From contig JAKACI010000118.1 of assembly GCA_021821565.1 (NCBI GenBank), forward strand, positions 1 to 5,306: a stretch of 5,306 bases of DNA. The letters are read 5' to 3'. Each line of letters begins with the position of its first letter. Position 1 is the first letter of the stretch. Both the position numbers and the translations under genes were made by a program. This document shows, in pieces, positions 3,949 to 5,306 of the stretch. Below the pieces are notes generated by a model. That model worked only from the letters and a program-made list of their open reading frames with translations, did no database searches and had not been told where the DNA came from. Source of the stretch: a bacterium. GTDB lineage: Bacteria > SZUA-79 > Acidulodesulfobacterales > Acidulodesulfobacteraceae.

Positions 3949-5306
3949 TCAAGCCGTAATTTTATTTATCTTTACGGAAGTCGAGAAAAAAGTCGCTCCT
4001 CCGCCGATATCCGATAAATCATCACTCGTTAAAGCATTTACGCCGCTTTGGTTTTTATAATCTTCTTTCCACCATAAACCTGCGGAAACTACAACGCCGG
4101 GTAAAACTGAATCTATAATTTTAGTTTTTATTAAAACGCAGCCTCTTTCATTTTCAATTTTAACAATATCCCCGTCGTTTATTTCTAATTCCTTAGCATC
4201 TGCAGGATTAATTTCTAAAAATGGCTCTTTGGCTTTAATTTTAAGAGAAGACATATTTGCAAAAGTAGAATTTAAGAAAAAATGATTTGGAGGAGTTATA
4301 AGCGTAAATGGAAAATCTGAACCTGTGCCGCCGTTTAATTTATTTTCTAAATATTCAGTGTTTACAATTTTTTCAGTATTTTTTTCAGTATTATTGATGC
4401 TATTATCATTATTTTTAGCGTTTTCTGATATGTAATTTTCATTTTTTTTAACTCTTTCTTTATCATTATTGACTTCTGCTTTAATAGGTTTATAGTCGGG
4501 TATATCAAATAAGCCTAATTCTGCAAGCTTTTTGCTTTTAAATTCAATTTTGCCGGAAGCGGTTGAGAAATTAAAGTCTGCAAACGGACGTTCAGGAATA
4601 TTTAACATTATGAATCTTTCTTTTTTAAGCCGTTCAAGCGTTATGCCTTTATCGCGCCAGTAAGGAAGGTCTAAAGCCTGACGGGCTATGTCTTCCTCGC
4701 AATCTAAAAAGCATGGTTCCGTATAGCCTAACCCTTTTGCCAATAATTTAAATACTTCTATATTTGGTTTAGCTTCGCCTAGCGGAGAAATTACAGGGTC
4801 TGCCCATTGTATTAATGTATGCCAATAGCTTGCGTAAAGGTCGGCATGTTCAAAACTTGTTGTTGCAGGAAGAATGATGTCCGCCCATTTTGCCGTATCC
4901 GTCATTACCTGTTCATGAACTACCGTAAAGAGATCTTCCCTTGCTAAACCTTTCAGAACTAAATTTTGATTGGGAGCCACAATCGCAGGATTGCTGTTAT
5001 ACACATACAGCGAACGGATCGGCGTCTGTGCCGGCAAGTTAAGTCCGCATAATATTTTTCCAAGCTGTACCATATTGAGAATTCTGGTTTCTGAATACTT
5101 TTTATTTAAGTCGGGTCTTTCTATCGCTTCATTATTAAACGGAAAATATCCTGAATTAGACTTTAATGCTCCTCCCCCTTTATATTGCCATGCTCCGGTT
5201 AATGCAGGCAGCAAAGAAATAATCCATGTATTTATACCTCCGTTTTTGTGATGCTGAAGACCGTTGCCTATGCTAATAAAACTTGATTTTGTTTTTGCGT
5301 AAAGAT
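3949..5306 (-). CDS. Molybdopterin oxidoreductase, C-terminal part (continues past right edge)
   Basis: The frame is open from the right edge (first full codon 5302-5304) to TGA at 3949-3951, giving 451 residues of a larger enzyme of the DMSO-reductase superfamily (bis-MGD molybdenum enzymes). A TTG at 5212-5214 is not the start: the preceding residues read ISIGNGLQHHKNGGIN, which is conserved in the family. Numbering from 5304, visible motifs are LPALTGAWQYKGGG (32-45), YNSNPA (102-107), TDTAKWADIILPATTSFEHAD (135-155), and the C-terminal cofactor-binding domain from about 331: LNSTFANM (344-351), EINPADA (364-370), NDGDIVKIENERG (376-388), PGVVVSAGLWW (402-412), and NALTSDDLSDIGGGATFF (423-440). 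The N-terminal [4Fe-4S] site and the residue ligating molybdenum lie outside, so the substrate cannot be told. Residues about 276-328 are an Asn/Lys/Glu-rich low-complexity linker not expected in the fold. No signal peptide information is available. Confidence 0.9.
   Translation of the reverse strand, partial: LYAKTKSSFISIGNGLQHHKNGGINTWIISLLPALTGAWQYKGGGALKSNSGYFPFNNEAIERPDLNKKYSETRILNMVQLGKILCGLNLPAQTPIRSLYVYNSNPAIVAPNQNLVLKGLAREDLFTVVHEQVMTDTAKWADIILPATTSFEHADLYASYWHTLIQWADPVISPLGEAKPNIEVFKLLAKGLGYTEPCFLDCEEDIARQALDLPYWRDKGITLERLKKERFIMLNIPERPFADFNFSTASGKIEFKSKKLAELGLFDIPDYKPIKAEVNNDKERVKKNENYISENAKNNDNSINNTEKNTEKIVNTEYLENKLNGGTGSDFPFTLITPPNHFFLNSTFANMSSLKIKAKEPFLEINPADAKELEINDGDIVKIENERGCVLIKTKIIDSVLPGVVVSAGLWWKEDYKNQSGVNALTSDDLSDIGGGATFFSTSVKINKITA
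4321..4479 (-). other. Low-complexity Asn/Lys/Glu-rich linker within the oxidoreductase
   Basis: About 53 codons between the catalytic part and the C-terminal MGD-binding domain encode a polar string rich in N, K and E, including NNTEKNTEK followed by IVNTEYLENK. A 12-bp unit is directly repeated (CAGTATT recurs at 4374 and 4386 on the plus strand), giving the duplicated NTEK. The frame stays open and normal family motifs resume on both sides, so it is an expanded surface linker rather than a break. Growth by slippage in A/T-rich codons is the likely origin. Confidence 0.75.

Noticed and set aside
5212..5214. TTG as the start codon of the molybdopterin oxidoreductase
   Set aside because: The frame continues upstream to the window edge with family-conserved sequence (GNGLQHHKNGG), so the gene is cut by the edge and does not start here.
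4970..5251. 93-residue plus-strand frame opposite the molybdoenzyme
   Set aside because: The minus strand here encodes conserved molybdopterin oxidoreductase motifs, so this is a shadow.

Overview
The window is very AT-rich bacterial DNA (by eye well under one-third G+C). Intergenic stretches are long and dominated by A/T tracts, while several genes carry strong AGGAGG-type ribosome-binding sites. The gene content suggests a Gram-negative-type anaerobe or microaerobe with sulfur or redox metabolism: a molybdopterin oxidoreductase, a TauE/SafE exporter, a Tpx peroxidase and an HxlR regulator. AT-rich sulfur-cycling deltaproteobacterial lineages such as the Sva0485 / Acidulodesulfobacterales type would fit, but that is a guess from gene style and no marker gene is present.

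Layout, left to right. Positions 1-296 are non-coding: an exact 13-bp tandem duplication overlapping a promoter-like signal, a degenerate GC hairpin (197-216), and a possible promoter for the next gene. An HxlR-family regulator follows (297-605). Positions 606-866 are non-coding: an interrupted reading frame that may be a decayed small gene, then a very AT-rich control region with a perfect palindrome. Next comes a YwqK-like MORN-repeat protein (867-1385). Positions 1386-1685 hold only an AT-only stem-loop, a possible promoter and a small hairpin. Then come a TauE/SafE membrane transporter (1686-2567), a 217-bp gap with an 8-bp inverted repeat bracketing a TATAAT box, and a complete thiol peroxidase, tpx (2785-3285). 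The stretch 3286-3948 looks empty at first, but 3573-3807 carries the two ends of an M29/COG2309-type aminopeptidase in two different frames with the middle missing, i.e. a deletion pseudogene. On the minus strand, converging on it, is the C-terminal part of a large molybdopterin oxidoreductase (3949 to beyond the right edge) with an Asn/Lys/Glu-rich linker just before its C-terminal cofactor-binding domain.

The genes do not form an obvious operon: every gap exceeds 200 bp and each gene probably has its own promoter. Hydroperoxide removal (Tpx), a potentially thiol-sensing HxlR regulator, sulfur-anion export (TauE/SafE) and a molybdoenzyme give a loose redox and sulfur theme, but no direct functional link can be shown. 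I do not see a clear new biological system. The most informative points are the deletion pseudogene, the two-cysteine HxlR regulator, the inverted repeat in front of tpx, and the homopolymer and microrepeat tracts inside coding genes.
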